Assembly: GCA_910587815.1 (NCBI GenBank)
Contig: CAJUNK010000002.1
Coordinates: 62,001-126,000, forward strand
Origin: Candidatus Gastranaerophilales bacterium
GTDB lineage: Bacteria; Cyanobacteriota; Vampirovibrionia; Gastranaerophilales; Gastranaerophilaceae
Length of the DNA stretch: 64,000 nt
Direction: 5' to 3'
Positions 1-8,471 of the stretch are shown piece by piece (the stretch's first letter is position 1; every line of letters begins with the position of its first letter). Below the pieces are notes generated by a model that searched no databases, was not told the origin of the DNA, and saw nothing but the letters and a program-made list of their open reading frames with translations. Position numbers and translations under genes: made by a program.

Positions 1-204
1 TTCTGATACAAGTTTTATATCACAAAACTGCGGAAAATATAAGCCATAAGAATTAGTACAAGGGTATAAATTTTTAAATTCAAATAAGGTTTATAATGCT
101 AATTCTATTGGTTTTTCGGGGTTTAAAAATGTTTTGAAAACTTTATTAATTTTGTAAAGATTTATGAAGATAAATCTCTATAAAATATATACTTATAAAT
201 AAAG
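1..204. other. AT-rich stretch without a gene
   Basis: No open reading frame, RNA gene or convincing terminator is seen here. It lies downstream of nadA, which runs leftward, and may hold the end of its transcript, but no hairpin with a T-run is visible. Confidence 0.5.
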
Positions 205-1110
205 CTATTTTACTTCAATCATTCTTTGAATTGATGTAAGGGCTTTTTTGCGAATTTCTTCTTCCACGGTCACTTCAAATTGATTGTGTATAAGCGAATT
301 TAAAATATCTTCAAGTGTATTCCATTTCATATTATGGCAAACTAATTTGCTTGATGCCAAAATAAATTCTTTTTCAGGAAAATCTCTTTTTAATCTATCT
401 ACAACGCCTTTTTCTGTTGCAATAATATAGGTTTTATGTTTTGTGCTTTCGCAATATTGCATAATTTGTGTAGTAGAGCCCACAAAATCAGCCAGTTTCA
501 CAACTTCCTGATGGCATTCAGGATGAACCAGAATTTTTGCATCTTTATATAAAATTTTCATCTTTACAATTTCATCAGGGATAATTCGAAGATGCGTGGG
601 GCAAAAGCCAGGATAGCTGATAACTTCAACATCAGGCAGGTTTTTTTGTACAAAGCTTCCAAGATAACAATCCGGTGCAAAGAGAACCTTTTTTGCATTC
701 AAAGATTTTACAATATTGATAGCATTTGCACTTGTGCAGCAAATATCACATTCAGCCTTTACTTCTGCTGTAGAATTTACATAGCAAACAAGCGGAATAT
801 CAGGGTTTTTAGCCTTAAATTCCTTTACCTGTTTTAAATTTATCATATCTGCCATATTGCAGCCTGAATTTTTATTTGGCAAAAGAACTTTTTTATCAGG
901 AGATAATATTTTTGCAGTTTCTGCCATAAAATAGACGCCCGCAAAGATGATTATTTCAGCATCGGTTTTACTTGCAAGACGGCTAAGGCCCAGTGAATCG
1001 CCCACATAATCTGCCACAAGGTCAATTTCAGGATTTTGATAGCAATGTGCTAAAATTATTGCTTTCTTTTCCTTTTTCAACTTATTAATTTTGTCTGCAA
1101 GTTCAAGCAT
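205..1110 (-). CDS. nadA: Quinolinate synthase NadA
   Basis: Makes quinolinate from iminoaspartate and dihydroxyacetone phosphate in de novo NAD synthesis; a cytosolic [4Fe-4S] enzyme. The 301-residue length is normal for the short bacterial form. The three expected cluster cysteines are visible: Cys84 in SGCNMADM, Cys170 in PGFCPTH and Cys258 in LVCHNMKWNTL. The N-terminal AHCYQNPEIDLVADYVGDS stretch is the family signature. Other Cys residues (CDICC near 121-125) are also typical of some members. No nadB or nadC is next to it. It lies 115 bp downstream of proA on the same strand, so it may be a separate transcription unit. Family assignment is secure. Confidence 0.95.
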   Translation of the reverse strand: MLELADKINKLKKEKKAIILAHCYQNPEIDLVADYVGDSLGLSRLASKTDAEIIIFAGVYFMAETAKILSPDKKVLLPNKNSGCNMADMINLKQVKEFKAKNPDIPLVCYVNSTAEVKAECDICCTSANAINIVKSLNAKKVLFAPDCYLGSFVQKNLPDVEVISYPGFCPTHLRIIPDEIVKMKILYKDAKILVHPECHQEVVKLADFVGSTTQIMQYCESTKHKTYIIATEKGVVDRLKRDFPEKEFILASSKLVCHNMKWNTLEDILNSLIHNQFEVTVEEEIRKKALTSIQRMIEVK

Positions 1111-1225
1111 TTGTTAAAATTTATCTTCTTTTTATTAATGTTTTTCCACTAATTCTAAACGGAACAAGATTTTTTTGCTTGTCCTTTTATTATGTTTTAT
1201 TATAAAACAAAAAATTTAAATGCCA

Positions 1226-2476
1226 CTATTTTAAATCTTTATGCTTAAAAGTTTTTATTCCTTTTGCATAAACATCCACAATTTGGCCTGTGCCTATAAG
1301 TTTATATTTATAAATACAAAGCCCATCCAGCCCTACAGGGCCTCTTGCGTGGGTTTTATTTGTTGAAATACCAACTTCTGCACCAAAACCGTATCTAAAA
1401 CCATCTGAAAATCTTGTGGATGTATTCTTAAATACACCGGCAGAATCCACATTATTCATAAAAATTTCAGCATTGTTTTCATCGTTTGTAATTATAGAAT
1501 CTGTATGGTGAGAACCAAAGGTGTTTATATGTTCTATTGCTTCATTTAAATTTTCTACAATTTTTGTGTTTAAAATAGTATCTGAATATTCTATGCCATA
1601 TTCTTCAGGGTTTTCAATCACTTCAATTCCTGCTTTTATTAAGGTTTGTTTCAATTCTTCACAATACTTAAAATTTTTATGGATAAGGATGGTTTCAACC
1701 GCATTGCAGGCTGTAGGATATTGTGTTTTTGCATCAATACATATTTTTTGCGCCATATCAAAATCTGCTGTTTCATCAATAAATATATGGCAAATGCCTG
1801 ATGCATGCCCTAAAACAGGGATTTTAGTATTTTCCTGAATGAATTTTACAAGCTTATTAGAGCCTCTTGGAATAATTAAATCAATATATCCATCCATATC
1901 AAGCATTTTTTTGATATCTTCATGAGAATATACAAGATTTACGGCATTTTTTGGAAAATTATCCACGTTATTCAATGCTTCATTAATTATTTCAAATATT
2001 GCAGCATTTGTATTATTTGCTTCACTTCCGCCTTTTAAAATCACTGCATTGCCTGATTTTATGGCTAATGATGAAATTTGTGCTATTACATCAGGGCGCG
2101 CTTCAAATATTATTCCAAGAACCCCTATTGGAACAGAAACTTTTTTTAAAATTAAATCTTCATCCAATTGGCGCGCAAATATCAGCTTATTTACAGGGTC
2201 CTCAAGTTTTATAACATCATAAATACCTGCTATCATATCGCGCATTTTATTTTCATCAAGTTTCAGGCGGCCAAATGTAGCATTTGTTATTTTTCCTTGT
2301 TCAACAAGGGTTTTAGCGTATTCTAAATCTTTTTTATTTGCTTCATATATTTTATCTTCATATTTCTTAATATTTTCAGCAACCGCCTTTAAAGCCTCGT
2401 TTTTCTTATCGGAAGATAAGCTCATAAGTTTTATTTTAGCTTTGTTTGCAGCCTTTACTATTTCATTTATATTCAT
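1226..2476 (-). CDS. proA: Gamma-glutamyl phosphate reductase ProA
   Basis: Second step of proline synthesis: NADPH reduction of gamma-glutamyl phosphate to glutamate semialdehyde. At 416 residues it is full length for the aldehyde-dehydrogenase-superfamily ProA. The catalytic cysteine is Cys257 in the motif YPTACNAVET, and the cofactor segment SVPIGVLGIIFEARPDV is intact. It is the last gene of a leftward run pyrF-ald-proB-proA, starting 9 bp after the proB stop, so co-expression with the glutamate kinase that supplies its unstable substrate is expected. Confidence 0.96.
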   Translation of the reverse strand: MNINEIVKAANKAKIKLMSLSSDKKNEALKAVAENIKKYEDKIYEANKKDLEYAKTLVEQGKITNATFGRLKLDENKMRDMIAGIYDVIKLEDPVNKLIFARQLDEDLILKKVSVPIGVLGIIFEARPDVIAQISSLAIKSGNAVILKGGSEANNTNAAIFEIINEALNNVDNFPKNAVNLVYSHEDIKKMLDMDGYIDLIIPRGSNKLVKFIQENTKIPVLGHASGICHIFIDETADFDMAQKICIDAKTQYPTACNAVETILIHKNFKYCEELKQTLIKAGIEVIENPEEYGIEYSDTILNTKIVENLNEAIEHINTFGSHHTDSIITNDENNAEIFMNNVDSAGVFKNTSTRFSDGFRYGFGAEVGISTNKTHARGPVGLDGLCIYKYKLIGTGQIVDVYAKGIKTFKHKDLK

Positions 2477-2485
2477 TGTTTTTCC

Positions 2486-3604
2486 TTATAATAAAACAAG
2501 ATTATCCTTGCTTATCACATCATCATTCTTATTATAGCCAAGAATTTCTTTAATTTTTTCACTATGTACGCCAAGAAGTTTTTCACATTCACCAGATGTA
2601 TAATTTGCAACACCACGCGCAAATTCAACGCCTGTTTCATCCAAAATATTTATTACTTCTCCACATTCAAAACACCCTGAAACAGCCACTATACCTACTG
2701 GAAGAAGGCTTGTTTGTTTTTCAATTAATGCACGCTTGGCACCATCATTTACAATCACACCACCGCGAAGGTTTGTGGCATAAGCAATCCACCTTTGTTT
2801 TGAGGATAATTTATTTGTGGATAAAAATACAGTGCCCACATCTTCATTATTAAAGATTTTTTTAATTATTCCTTCTCTTTTGCCGTTTGCAATCATTGCA
2901 CTGGAACCAGAATTTGCAACCACCTTTGCCGCGGCAAGTTTTGTTATCATACCGCCCCTGCCGCCAACAGATGCACCTGAAGCCAGTTTTTCTATTTTTG
3001 ATGTTACCTTTTCAACCACAGGAATTAATTTTGCATCATCAAATTCTTTTGGATTTTTATCAAAAAGTCCGTCGATATCTGATACCATAACAAGTAAATC
3101 AGCATCAAGCTTACTTGCAACAAGGGCTGAAAGCTTGTCGTTATCTGAAAAACAAACTTGCGCAACTTCGCTTGTAGAAACAGTATCATTTTGGTTTATG
3201 ATGGGCACAATACCGCATTCAAGGAGCCTATTTAAGGTGTTTCGAAGATTTAAATATCTTTTTCTGTTTGAAAAATCATCTTCTGTAAGTAACACCTGAG
3301 AAACCGTAATTCCATATTTTTCAAAGCCCTCCTGCCATATTTTCATTAAGAAAGGCTGGCCAATGGAAGCTGCTGCCTGCTTATCTACGGTGGTATTAGA
3401 AGCTGTTTTTACAGGGCAAAGTTTTTTCATCCCTAAAGCAACTGAACCTGACGATACTATTATTATTTCTTTATTTTGTTTGTAAAGCCTTGAAATATCC
3501 TCTACAAAAGAATATAGACGAGATAAAGAAATATCTCCCTCGTCATTTCTTAAAATATTTGTTCCAAATTTAAATACTACTCTTTTAACTTTTTCAGTAT
3601 TCAT
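2486..3604 (-). CDS. proB: Glutamate 5-kinase ProB with PUA domain
   Basis: First and usually feedback-controlled step of proline synthesis, phosphorylating glutamate. Residues about 1-260 form the amino-acid-kinase fold (FGTNILR start, IIVSSGSVALG, NQNDTVS, SDIDGLF, GGRGGMITKLAAA). Residues about 280-365 form a C-terminal PUA domain, so it is the long two-domain version (372 residues). It lies 4 bp after ald and 9 bp before proA in one apparent operon. Proline inhibition is expected from the family but cannot be read from sequence. Confidence 0.95.
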   Translation of the reverse strand: MNTEKVKRVVFKFGTNILRNDEGDISLSRLYSFVEDISRLYKQNKEIIIVSSGSVALGMKKLCPVKTASNTTVDKQAAASIGQPFLMKIWQEGFEKYGITVSQVLLTEDDFSNRKRYLNLRNTLNRLLECGIVPIINQNDTVSTSEVAQVCFSDNDKLSALVASKLDADLLVMVSDIDGLFDKNPKEFDDAKLIPVVEKVTSKIEKLASGASVGGRGGMITKLAAAKVVANSGSSAMIANGKREGIIKKIFNNEDVGTVFLSTNKLSSKQRWIAYATNLRGGVIVNDGAKRALIEKQTSLLPVGIVAVSGCFECGEVINILDETGVEFARGVANYTSGECEKLLGVHSEKIKEILGYNKNDDVISKDNLVLL

Positions 3605-3608
3605 ACTT

Positions 3609-4751
3609 TTATGCTACCTTAAAACCTATCAGGAGTGAAATTTCGGTATGGTTCATATCAAAGGTTTCAGCTAAGTCTTGATTTGTGACTTCTCCTCTGA
3701 AGGTATTTACACCAGCCCTCAAAGATTCGCATTCCTTTAGCGCCATAAACGCACCGTATTCACCAATTTTTTGAACATAAGGAAGTATAGCATAAGAATA
3801 AGCAAATGACGATGTTCTTGGCGTTAGGGAGGGTAAATTCGGCACAGCACAATGCAATACACCATATTTTTCAAACACAGGATTTTTTAATGTGGTAATT
3901 CTATCCATTGTTTCTATATTTCCGCCCTGATCAATTGCAACATCTATAATGAACGAACCTTTTTTCATTTCTTGTACAATATCTGCACTCACAAGCTTTG
4001 GAGCCTTTCTGCCTGGCAAAAGTACCGCCCCCACTAAAATATCAGCTTTTTTACATTCTTCTTTTATAGTGTATGGATTGCAATAGTGGGTTTTTATATT
4101 GTTATTAAACGCTAAATCCAGTTCTGCAAGGCGTTTAGAATTTATATCCAAAACAGAAACATCTGCCCCCATCCCTATAGCAACTTTTGCAGCATTTGCA
4201 CCTACAACGCCGCCGCCAAGTATTACCACTTTACCAGGCTGAACACCTGGCACCCCGCCCAATAATACACCAGAACCACCATTTATAGATTCAAGGTAAT
4301 TTGCACCAATTTGAATGCTTAATCTGCCTGCAACTTCACTCATAGGCCTTAAAAGTGGAAGTTCTTTATTTGGCCCTTCAACAGATTCCGATGCTATGGT
4401 GCAAACCTTTTTCTTTAATAGCTCTTTTGTAAGTTCTTCTTCAACTGCAAGATGCATATAAGAAAAAACAACTTTATCTTCACTGAAAAATTCATATTCA
4501 GATTTTTGAGGCTCTTTTACCTTTAAAATAACCGTGGATTTTTCCCATAATTCTTTATTTGTAGAAACAATTTCAGCGCCGCTTTTTTCATATTGTTCAT
4601 CAGAAAACCCGCTCATAGCGCCGGCATTTGTTTCTACAAGCACTTTATATCCATCTTTTGTCAGCATAGCAATGCAATCAGGCGTCAGCGCCACACGTGT
4701 TTCATCAGCCTTTAATTCTTTTGGTATGCCAAATACAGTCTTCATTTTCAT
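3609..4751 (-). CDS. ald: Alanine dehydrogenase
   Basis: NAD-dependent reversible conversion of alanine to pyruvate and ammonia. The 380-residue protein has the N-terminal signature GIPKELKADETRVALTP, the pyruvate-binding lysine and histidine regions (ILKVKEP and SYMHLA) and the nucleotide-binding loop VVILGGGVVGANAAK around residues 172-186. The start is the first of two ATG codons, six bases after a GGGA-type ribosome site. It sits inside the pyrF-ald-proB-proA run, which suggests a nitrogen/amino-acid operon rather than a sporulation role as in Bacillus. Confidence 0.94.
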   Translation of the reverse strand: MKMKTVFGIPKELKADETRVALTPDCIAMLTKDGYKVLVETNAGAMSGFSDEQYEKSGAEIVSTNKELWEKSTVILKVKEPQKSEYEFFSEDKVVFSYMHLAVEEELTKELLKKKVCTIASESVEGPNKELPLLRPMSEVAGRLSIQIGANYLESINGGSGVLLGGVPGVQPGKVVILGGGVVGANAAKVAIGMGADVSVLDINSKRLAELDLAFNNNIKTHYCNPYTIKEECKKADILVGAVLLPGRKAPKLVSADIVQEMKKGSFIIDVAIDQGGNIETMDRITTLKNPVFEKYGVLHCAVPNLPSLTPRTSSFAYSYAILPYVQKIGEYGAFMALKECESLRAGVNTFRGEVTNQDLAETFDMNHTEISLLIGFKVA

Positions 4752-4763
4752 AAATATTCCCGC

Positions 4764-5516
4764 CTATATTTTTTGCAACTGAGCTTCCTCAATCTCATCA
4801 ATAATAAGTTTTATAGCCTCAATTTTATTTTCTGCACAAATGACAGGACGGCCAACAACCATATAATCCACACCTGAAAGCACAGCATCTGTAGGTGTAA
4901 CCACTCTCACCTGGTCATTTACAACACTCCATGTGGGCCTTGTTGCAGGGCATACAATGATAAAATCTTCAGGACAGTTTTTTCTTATCACAGCAGCTTC
5001 TGACGCTGAAGCTACAACACCATTTAAACCGGCCTCTATTGCCATTTTAGCCAGACTTGCCACATAATCATCGATGTTCATATTTACATTTAATTCCTGG
5101 GTTAGAGTTCTTTGTCCAAAACTTGATAACAAAGTAACACCAAGGATAATTGGCGGTTTTTTGCCATATTTTTTAGCAGTTTCATTTGCTAATTTCACTG
5201 TGGTTGAAAGCATTTTTGAACCGCCTTTTATATGAACATCAAAAAAACTTACATCCCTTTTTACTAAATTTGCACATGCTCTTGCAACAGTATTTGGAAT
5301 ATCATGAAATTTACCATCAAAAAAGACTTTACCACCCTCATCATGAATCATTTTTATTATATCAAGACCAACAGAGGTAGAAAGTTGAAGCCCCACTTTA
5401 AAAAAGCCTACATAATCCTTCAATTCTAAAACAAGTTTTTTTGCTTCTTCAAAATCATCTACATCTAAAGCAAGAATAATTCTGTCTTTTGGAGTTTTGG
5501 GTTTTTCAATTACCAT
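4764..5516 (-). CDS. pyrF: Orotidine 5'-phosphate decarboxylase PyrF
   Basis: Last step of UMP synthesis. The catalytic D-x-K-x-x-D array is Asp67-Lys69-Asp72 in DGKFHDIPNTV, and the phosphate-binding end GVDYMVVGRPV is present. I chose the ATG at 5516 (250 residues) over a TTG ten codons upstream, because an AAAAGGTG ribosome site precedes the ATG by about 11 bases and the family starts near this point. It is the first gene of the leftward pyrF-ald-proB-proA run. Confidence 0.93.
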   Translation of the reverse strand: MVIEKPKTPKDRIILALDVDDFEEAKKLVLELKDYVGFFKVGLQLSTSVGLDIIKMIHDEGGKVFFDGKFHDIPNTVARACANLVKRDVSFFDVHIKGGSKMLSTTVKLANETAKKYGKKPPIILGVTLLSSFGQRTLTQELNVNMNIDDYVASLAKMAIEAGLNGVVASASEAAVIRKNCPEDFIIVCPATRPTWSVVNDQVRVVTPTDAVLSGVDYMVVGRPVICAENKIEAIKLIIDEIEEAQLQKI

Positions 5517-5634
5517 ACAAAAACGTGCACCTTTTAACAAATACAACGGTAACTTATTCTAACATACAAAACAGGCAAAGTGCAAATATGCAGGGTAAAT
5601 ATGCAGGTTTACTCCGCATATTAACTCACACATT

Positions 5635-6873
5635 TTAATCTACTATTGCATCTTTTGGCACAACGGTGATTCCGCCTTCTGAAACAAAGAAGCCTCTGCG
5701 TCTGTCGTCATCCTGATTATAGCCAATTTCTGTGTACGGCGGAATTTCAACATTTTTATCAATAATTGCACGATTAATTCTGGAATGACGCCCTACTTTT
5801 ACATTTTCAAGCAAAATTGAATTTGAAATAGAACAGAAACTATTGATGTGCACCTTTGGAGATAATACACATCTTGAAAGCGAGCCCCCGCTTATGATGC
5901 AGCCTTCTGATACAAGTGAATTTTTGGCCACACCCACTCTTTTATCCTCATCCCAAATAAATTTTGCAGGAGGAAAATTATAGTTAAAGGTTCTTAGTGG
6001 CCAATCTTTTGAATAGAGATTTAATTCAGGATTGTAATCCAATAAATCCATATTGGCTTGGAAATAACTATCCACATTGCCGACATCCCTCCAATATCCT
6101 TTTTCAGATGGAGTCATACCTGGAAATTCATTCTTTGCAAAATCATAAACATATACTCTTTTGCCGCTATAGAGCATATTTGGAATTATATTTTTTCCAA
6201 AATCATGGGAAGAATTTTCATCTTTTGAATCTCTCTGCACTTCATCAATTAAAACATCAGATTTGAAGATATAATTTCCCATTGATGCAAGGCACATATT
6301 TGGAACACCTGGAATAGATTTTGGTGCATTTTTAGGTTTTTCAATAAACCCTGTAAGCCGCCAGGAATCATCAACTTCAATTATTCCATATTCGCTTGCA
6401 AGTTCAATAGGAATAGGAATTGCAGCAATAGTAATATCAGCATCCTTTTCTACATGGTAATTTAGCATCTGCCTAACATCCATTTTATAGATGTGGTCTC
6501 CCCCAAAAACACATATATTTGTATAATTGCCATCTGTTATTTGGTTAATATTTTGAAAAATAGCATCAGCAGTGCCTTTATACCAATTGCCATCAGTTCT
6601 CATTTGTGCTGGAACACAATCTACATATTGGCCAACCGAAGCTGAAAGATTCCATCCGCGTGAAATATGTTTATTTAAAGAATCTGATTTATATTGGGTT
6701 AAAACTTTTATTTTATAAAAACCTGAATTTACAAAATTATTTAAAACAAAATCTATAATACGGTATCTGCCGCCAAAAGGCACAGCAGGCTTTGCTCTGT
6801 CACGTGTCAACGGAAAAAGCCTTTTTCCTTGGCCGCCGGCTAAAATCATTGTAAGAACTTTATCTCTAAACAT
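5635..6873 (-). CDS. glgC: Glucose-1-phosphate adenylyltransferase
   Basis: Makes ADP-glucose from ATP and glucose-1-phosphate, the committed step of bacterial glycogen synthesis. The 412-residue protein begins with the nucleotidyltransferase signature AGGQGKRLFPLTRDRAKPA and ends in a left-handed beta-helix domain with hexapeptide-like repeats (about residues 300-400). The regulatory N-terminus MFRDKVLTMILAGG is of the bacterial/cyanobacterial type. It is a single gene with its own promoter and an AAAAGG ribosome site. No other glycogen gene is nearby. Confidence 0.95.
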   Translation of the reverse strand: MFRDKVLTMILAGGQGKRLFPLTRDRAKPAVPFGGRYRIIDFVLNNFVNSGFYKIKVLTQYKSDSLNKHISRGWNLSASVGQYVDCVPAQMRTDGNWYKGTADAIFQNINQITDGNYTNICVFGGDHIYKMDVRQMLNYHVEKDADITIAAIPIPIELASEYGIIEVDDSWRLTGFIEKPKNAPKSIPGVPNMCLASMGNYIFKSDVLIDEVQRDSKDENSSHDFGKNIIPNMLYSGKRVYVYDFAKNEFPGMTPSEKGYWRDVGNVDSYFQANMDLLDYNPELNLYSKDWPLRTFNYNFPPAKFIWDEDKRVGVAKNSLVSEGCIISGGSLSRCVLSPKVHINSFCSISNSILLENVKVGRHSRINRAIIDKNVEIPPYTEIGYNQDDDRRRGFFVSEGGITVVPKDAIVD

Positions 6874-6895
6874 TGAAATTCCTTTTAAAGTAGCT

Positions 6896-6923
6896 ATTAT
6901 AATTTATTATATTTTTCTGTCAC
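6896..6923 (-). promoter_or_regulatory. Predicted sigma70-type promoter of glgC
   Basis: On the minus strand a GTGACA -35 box and a perfect TATAAT -10 box are separated by 16 bases. The -10 box ends about 22 bases upstream of the glgC start. Seen by eye only. Confidence 0.5.
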
Positions 6924-6974
6924 ACACAGTGCAAATTTGTTAATATTTTAACGTAAATATTTTGGCACTAAAAA

Positions 6975-7001
6975 ACCGTCTAAAAAATCCTTTTAGACGG
7001 T
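6975..7001 (-). terminator. Intrinsic terminator of the zinc-ribbon gene
   Basis: A perfect 11-bp stem (ACCGTCTAAAA / TTTTAGACGGT) with a 5-base loop, followed on the minus strand by a run of T. It lies just past the stop codon of the zinc-ribbon gene at 7026. Confidence 0.85.
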
Positions 7002-7025
7002 ATAAACAAGTATTTAATTTATTTA

Positions 7026-7301
7026 TTAAACAGCTGCCTGTCTTTTTAAATAACATTCTTTGCAATATATTTCTTTGCCTTCGATTGGCTTAAAAGGAAC
7101 TTTTGTTTGTGCCCCGCATTCAGAACAAACAGCTTCATACATTTTCTTTCTAGAATTTCTTTGGCGTCTGTCTTTTCTGCATTCAGGACATCTTTTTGGC
7201 TTATTCACCAATCCCTTTTCAGCATAAAATTCTTGTTCCCCTACTGTGAACACAAATTCTTGTCCACAATCTTCACATTTTAGGGTTTCATCTTGGTACA
7301 T
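7026..7301 (-). CDS. Small double zinc-ribbon protein
   Basis: A 91-residue protein with two treble/ribbon units: CEDCGQEF (about 9-16) pairing with CPECRKDRRQR (about 38-48), then CSECGAQ (about 59-65) pairing with CKECY (about 79-83). This matches small bacterial proteins of the CxxC-x17-CxxC and zf-trcl type, whose function is unknown and which may bind nucleic acid given the basic RKDRRQRNSRKK stretch between the ribbons. A clear AAAGGAGA ribosome site precedes the start. It has its own terminator and no operon partner. Confidence 0.8.
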   Translation of the reverse strand: MYQDETLKCEDCGQEFVFTVGEQEFYAEKGLVNKPKRCPECRKDRRQRNSRKKMYEAVCSECGAQTKVPFKPIEGKEIYCKECYLKRQAAV

Positions 7302-7459
7302 TGTTTTTGGTCTCCTTTGTTAGTAAATAAATCCAAACCTAAAAACCTTATCTAAGCTTGAATACAAATATTGTATCCTGTTTTTCAGGCTTTTGCAATA
7401 GGTTTTATTATAATAAGATAAAAACTTGCTCCAATAGAGCTATAGAATAGTGGAGAAAT

Positions 7460-7690
7460 TTATTTATGAGTTTTTATGTATGTTTCATATTCTATTAAAA
7501 ATTCACCCGGCGTCATTGAAAAACCCTTTGCAATTTTTTCAAGCATTGTGTACTTTAATTCGTATTTTTTGTTTTCAATTCTGCTTAAACTGGCTGCTGT
7601 AATGCCATTTTTAATAGCAAAATTGTTTAGACTGATTTTTTTGCTTATTCTTTTAAACTTAATATAATCTCTTAAATCAAACTGTTGCAT
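7460..7690 (-). CDS. XRE-family HTH regulator
   Basis: A 76-residue single-domain Cro/CI-type helix-turn-helix protein (SLNNFAIKNGITAASLSRIE is the HTH core). The start at 7690 (MQQFDLRDYIK) is preferred to an ATG five codons upstream because the damaged paralogue at 23939-24172 aligns from exactly this methionine. The divergent upstream DNA carries repeated ATTACTAAT/ATTAGTAAT sites, so it probably regulates itself. Target genes are unknown. Confidence 0.8.
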   Translation of the reverse strand: MQQFDLRDYIKFKRISKKISLNNFAIKNGITAASLSRIENKKYELKYTMLEKIAKGFSMTPGEFLIEYETYIKTHK

Positions 7691-7754
7691 ATTAGTAATT
7701 ATCATATATAATTGTTATAAAATATTACTAATAGGTAATATTACTAATTAGTAA
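7691..7754. promoter_or_regulatory. Repeated operator-like sites before the XRE gene
   Basis: ATTAGTAAT at 7691-7699 is the inverse of ATTACTAAT at 7724-7732 and 7740-7748. The two direct copies lie in a 12-bp repeat (AATATTACTAAT at 7721 and 7737), and the last runs into a perfect 14-bp palindrome TTACTAATTAGTAA at 7741-7754. This is the usual look of an autoregulatory site of an XRE repressor; binding is inferred. Confidence 0.55.
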
Positions 7755-7838
7755 AAACAGCCTATGGCCTTCAATATGAATTCTTGGTTGTTCGCCTTAA
7801 ACGGGTACGGCGGTAAGACCCTGAAACCCTCCAAGAGG

Positions 7839-7877
7839 CCTCTGCTTACACGAAATTAAAATTTCGGCAAGCAGAGG
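7839..7877. repeat. Palindromic repeat element (hairpin)
   Basis: Arms CCTCTGCTT (7839-7847) and AAGCAGAGG (7869-7877) enclose an inner stem GAAATT/AATTTC. The inner GAAAT...ATTTCGG part resembles the hairpin of the 79-bp repeat family at 36621 and 39872. It lies in a gene-free stretch (7706-8014) that otherwise holds repeat debris and no reading frame I can support. Confidence 0.55.
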
Positions 7878-7900
7878 CAAGTTCAGAGTAACGAGGATTT

Positions 7901-7935
7901 TTTCGGCAAAAACAGTCAAACAAGTTCAGTATGAC
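7901..7935 (-). repeat. Partial copy of the 79-bp dispersed repeat
   Basis: This stretch matches the part of the repeat at 39872-39950 that reads TTTCGGCAAAA-CAGTCAAACAAG then TTCAG-ATGAC, with two single-base differences. A second, decayed TTCAGCATGACAGG follows at about 7944. It looks like remnants of several insertions. Confidence 0.6.
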
Positions 7936-8014
7936 AAGGTAGAGTTCAGCATGACAGGCGGAGGTTAAGGGCAACGAACGGGTGGTGTAAAATAAATAAT
8001 ATTAAGGGAAAATT

Positions 8015-8200
8015 ATGCCTCAAATAAGAATTGATATTTGGATAGAAGAAAATATTGTAAAAATACGGCTTGATTCCATAAAAAAATTACCAAATATCCT
8101 GCCCATCTTTATAAAATCAAAAGAACATAAACAAAAATCTAAAATTTTGGCTAAAAATTTAATCAAAACATTTGAAAAACTAAATAAAATGTTAAGATAA
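8015..8200 (+). CDS. Small basic hypothetical protein
   Basis: A 61-residue lysine-rich protein with no motif I recognise. Support is an AAGGG ribosome site six bases before the ATG and a run of plausible codons. Against it are its short length and its position next to repeat debris. The hairpin starting 6 bases past the stop acts as a terminator on the other strand, not this one. Confidence 0.4.
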   Translation: MPQIRIDIWIEENIVKIRLDSIKKLPNILPIFIKSKEHKQKSKILAKNLIKTFEKLNKMLR

Positions 8201-8206
8201 AAAAAC

Positions 8207-8234
8207 GGGCGCTTAAAGGTTACAAAAAGCGCCC
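8207..8234 (-). terminator. Terminator of giant prepilin gene 1, related in locus 2
   Basis: An 8-bp perfect stem (GGGCGCTT/AAGCGCCC) with a 12-base loop, followed on the minus strand by seven T. It ends a 265-nt untranslated tail of the prepilin gene that stops at 8472. The same loop core (AAAGGTTAC on the plus strand) and about 35 following bases recur at 36938-37003, in the same place relative to the second giant gene. Confidence 0.7.
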
Positions 8235-8471
8235 ATACGAAAAATTGTTTATCAAATCTTAATGAAACTTGAGCTTAGCCAGACTTGGCTTAGCGAAAGC
8301 AAATGAGCCTTAGGTGTGCAAGCCCGTGACGGCTTACCGGAGGACAGGGTAAAGGCTTTAGCCGAAGCGGAGCAATATTTGATTGCACAGGCGGATAAAA
8401 TCAAAATACCCACAGGAGCCAAAGCCCGACACCGGACTACGTGCAAACCTGGGAACCCTGGCTTACGCTTT
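8235..8471 (-). other. 3' untranslated repeat-rich region of prepilin gene 1
   Basis: Gene-free and richer in G+C than its surroundings. It contains pieces also found downstream of the second giant gene: ACCCACAGGAGCC, GCCCGACACYGGACTA and a TAGG-TGTG...GGACAG block. The overlapping short reading frames on both strands look like by-products of the repeat. Confidence 0.5.

Noticed and set aside
1161..1184. Weak hairpin (GGAACAAG/CTTGTCC) after proA
   Set aside because: It has a wobble pair and the T-run is on the plus strand, where no gene ends; not convincing as a proA terminator.
8252..8446. Possible 64-residue gene downstream of giant gene 1
   Set aside because: It lies in the repeat-rich 3' region; a related repeat elsewhere gives unrelated frames, so it is a by-product.
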